From the NCBI GenBank assembly GCA_018820395.1, contig JAHJOG010000020.1, positions 1 to 37,266 on the forward strand: a stretch of DNA of 37,266 bases, read 5' to 3'. This document shows positions 36,250 through 37,266 of the stretch, in pieces. Under the pieces are notes generated by a model. The model saw only the letters and a list, made by a program, of their open reading frames with translations. It did no database searches and was not told where the DNA came from. The first letter of the stretch is position 1; the number at the start of each line of letters is the position of its first letter. Source of the DNA: Gammaproteobacteria bacterium (GTDB lineage: Bacteria; Pseudomonadota; Gammaproteobacteria; Burkholderiales; Burkholderiaceae_C). Position numbers and translations under genes: made by a program.

Positions 36250-37266
36250 TCAGGCCGTGGCCACTGCCGCGCGGATCTGTTCGAGCACGTCCTTGGCGCT
36301 GGCCGGGATCGGCGTGCCCGGGCCGTAGATTCCCTTGACGCCGGCCTCGTAGAGAAACTCGTAGTCCTGACGCGGGATCACTCCGCCCACGAAGACGATG
36401 ATGTCGTCCGCGCCCTGCTTGCGCAGCTCTTCGATGATGGCCGGCACCAGCGTCTTGTGGCCCGCGGCGAGCGTGCTGACCCCGACCGCGTGCACGTCGT
36501 TCTCGATGGCCTGTCGCGCGCATTCTTCGGGCGTCTGGAAGAGCGGCCCCATGTCGACGTCGAAGCCCAGGTCGGCGAACGCGGTGGCCACCACCTTGGC
36601 GCCCCGGTCGTGGCCGTCCTGACCGAGCTTGGAGATCATCACGCGCGGTCGGCGGCCCTGCTCTTCGGCGAAGGCCTCGATCTCACGCTGCAGCGAACTC
36701 CACCCTTCGGCGGAATCGTAGGCAGCGGCATAGACCCCGGTCACCTTCTGCGTGTCGGCCCGATGGCGGCCATACACCTTCTCCAGCGCGTCGCTGATCT
36801 CGCCGACCGTGGCGCGCAGCCGGACGGCCTGGATGCTCAAGTCGAGCAGATTCCCCTGCCCGCTTTCGGCGGCCGCGGTGAGCGCGTCCAGAGCGGCCTC
36901 GACCTTGGCCGCATCGCGGCTGGCGCGAATGGCTTTGAGCTTGGCGATCTGCCCGTCGCGCACCCTGACGTTGTCGATCTGCAGGATGTCGTGCGTGTCT
37001 TCGGTGTGCAGCTTGTACTTGTTGACACCGACGATCACGTCCTTGCCCGAATCGATGCGCGCCTGCTTGTCGGCCGCGGCGGCCTCGATCTTGAGCTTGG
37101 CCCAGCCGCTGTCCACGGCCTGGGTCATGCCGCCCATGGCCTCGACCTCTTCGATGATCTTCCAGGCGGCATCCATCATGTCCTGGGTGAGCTTTTCCAT
37201 CATGTAGCTGCCGGCCCAAGGGTCGACCACGTTGGTGATGTGTGTCTCTTCCTGAATGATGAGCTG
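36250..37266 (-). CDS. scpA: Methylmalonyl-CoA mutase, C-terminal part (cut by window edge)
   Basis: The mutase converts (R)-methylmalonyl-CoA to succinyl-CoA with adenosylcobalamin. The visible 338 residues include the end of the TIM barrel ([16 protein letters not shown]), a linker region and the C-terminal B12-binding domain. That domain has DGHDRG, the DxHxxG motif with the lower axial His (36604-36618), then GVSTLAAGH and VFVGGVIP. The frame is open to the last base of the window, so the gene starts outside; the GTG near 37230 is not a real start. It is followed by meaB after three bases. Confidence 0.95.
   Translation of the reverse strand, partial: QLIIQEETHITNVVDPWAGSYMMEKLTQDMMDAAWKIIEEVEAMGGMTQAVDSGWAKLKIEAAAADKQARIDSGKDVIVGVNKYKLHTEDTHDILQIDNVRVRDGQIAKLKAIRASRDAAKVEAALDALTAAAESGQGNLLDLSIQAVRLRATVGEISDALEKVYGRHRADTQKVTGVYAAAYDSAEGWSSLQREIEAFAEEQGRRPRVMISKLGQDGHDRGAKVVATAFADLGFDVDMGPLFQTPEECARQAIENDVHAVGVSTLAAGHKTLVPAIIEELRKQGADDIIVFVGGVIPRQDYEFLYEAGVKGIYGPGTPIPASAKDVLEQIRAAVATA

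Overview
The window is high-GC chromosomal DNA that is almost entirely protein coding. The gene set and neighbourhoods suggest a betaproteobacterium of the Burkholderiales, most likely a Comamonadaceae member near Variovorax. Pointers are a homodimeric-type PDH operon whose E3 carries its own lipoyl domain, a complete isc operon ending in fdx-dnaQ, an intracellular PHB depolymerase with a Cys nucleophile, and a propionyl-CoA/methylmalonyl-CoA cluster. The taxonomic call is inference from content; no database search was possible.

Layout. (1) 1-6421, minus strand: aceE-aceF-lpdA, the pyruvate dehydrogenase complex, closed by a rho-independent terminator at the window edge. (2) 6662-9831, plus strand: a two-component system of a two-PAS membrane histidine kinase and a FixJ/LuxR-type response regulator, with a terminator behind it. 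(3) 9920-13564, plus strand: folD, an M3 oligopeptidase gene (prlC/opdA type) broken by a single-base frameshift near 11200-11210, and a secreted DUF4124-glutaredoxin protein. (4) rpiA (minus) and pyrD (plus) diverge from a 40-bp gap with a shared A/T-rich core. (5) 15487-17985, minus strand: a YqjE-like/YqjK-like fusion, a YqjD/DUF883 protein, an LhgO-like FAD oxidoreductase and a 47-residue proline-rich protein. The Shine-Dalgarno of this last gene lies inside a perfect hairpin. tRNA-Val(CAC) follows. (6) 18252-24431, minus strand: iscR-iscS-iscU-iscA-hscB-hscA-fdx-dnaQ, the Fe-S cluster assembly operon, with a likely IscR site upstream. (7) uvrB (minus) diverges from a tyrB-type aminotransferase (plus), which is followed by phaZ and an orphan rnfB-like ferredoxin gene. 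(8) 30421-37266, minus strand: scpA (partial)-meaB-pccB-GST-pccA-VOC protein, the route from propionyl-CoA to succinyl-CoA.

The genes are mostly core metabolism: acetyl-CoA entry, one-carbon, pentose and pyrimidine supply, Fe-S assembly, nucleotide excision repair, proofreading, PHB turnover and propionate use. I see no insertion sequence, prophage, CRISPR array, integrase or defence island, and no convincing undescribed multi-gene system. The most interesting signals are small: the SD-sequestering hairpin, the frameshifted oligopeptidase, the histone-like tail on PhaZ, the fused YqjE/YqjK-like protein, and a glyoxalase-fold protein in the propionyl-CoA operon with a Gln/Glu/His/Glu metal site rather than the usual epimerase ligands.
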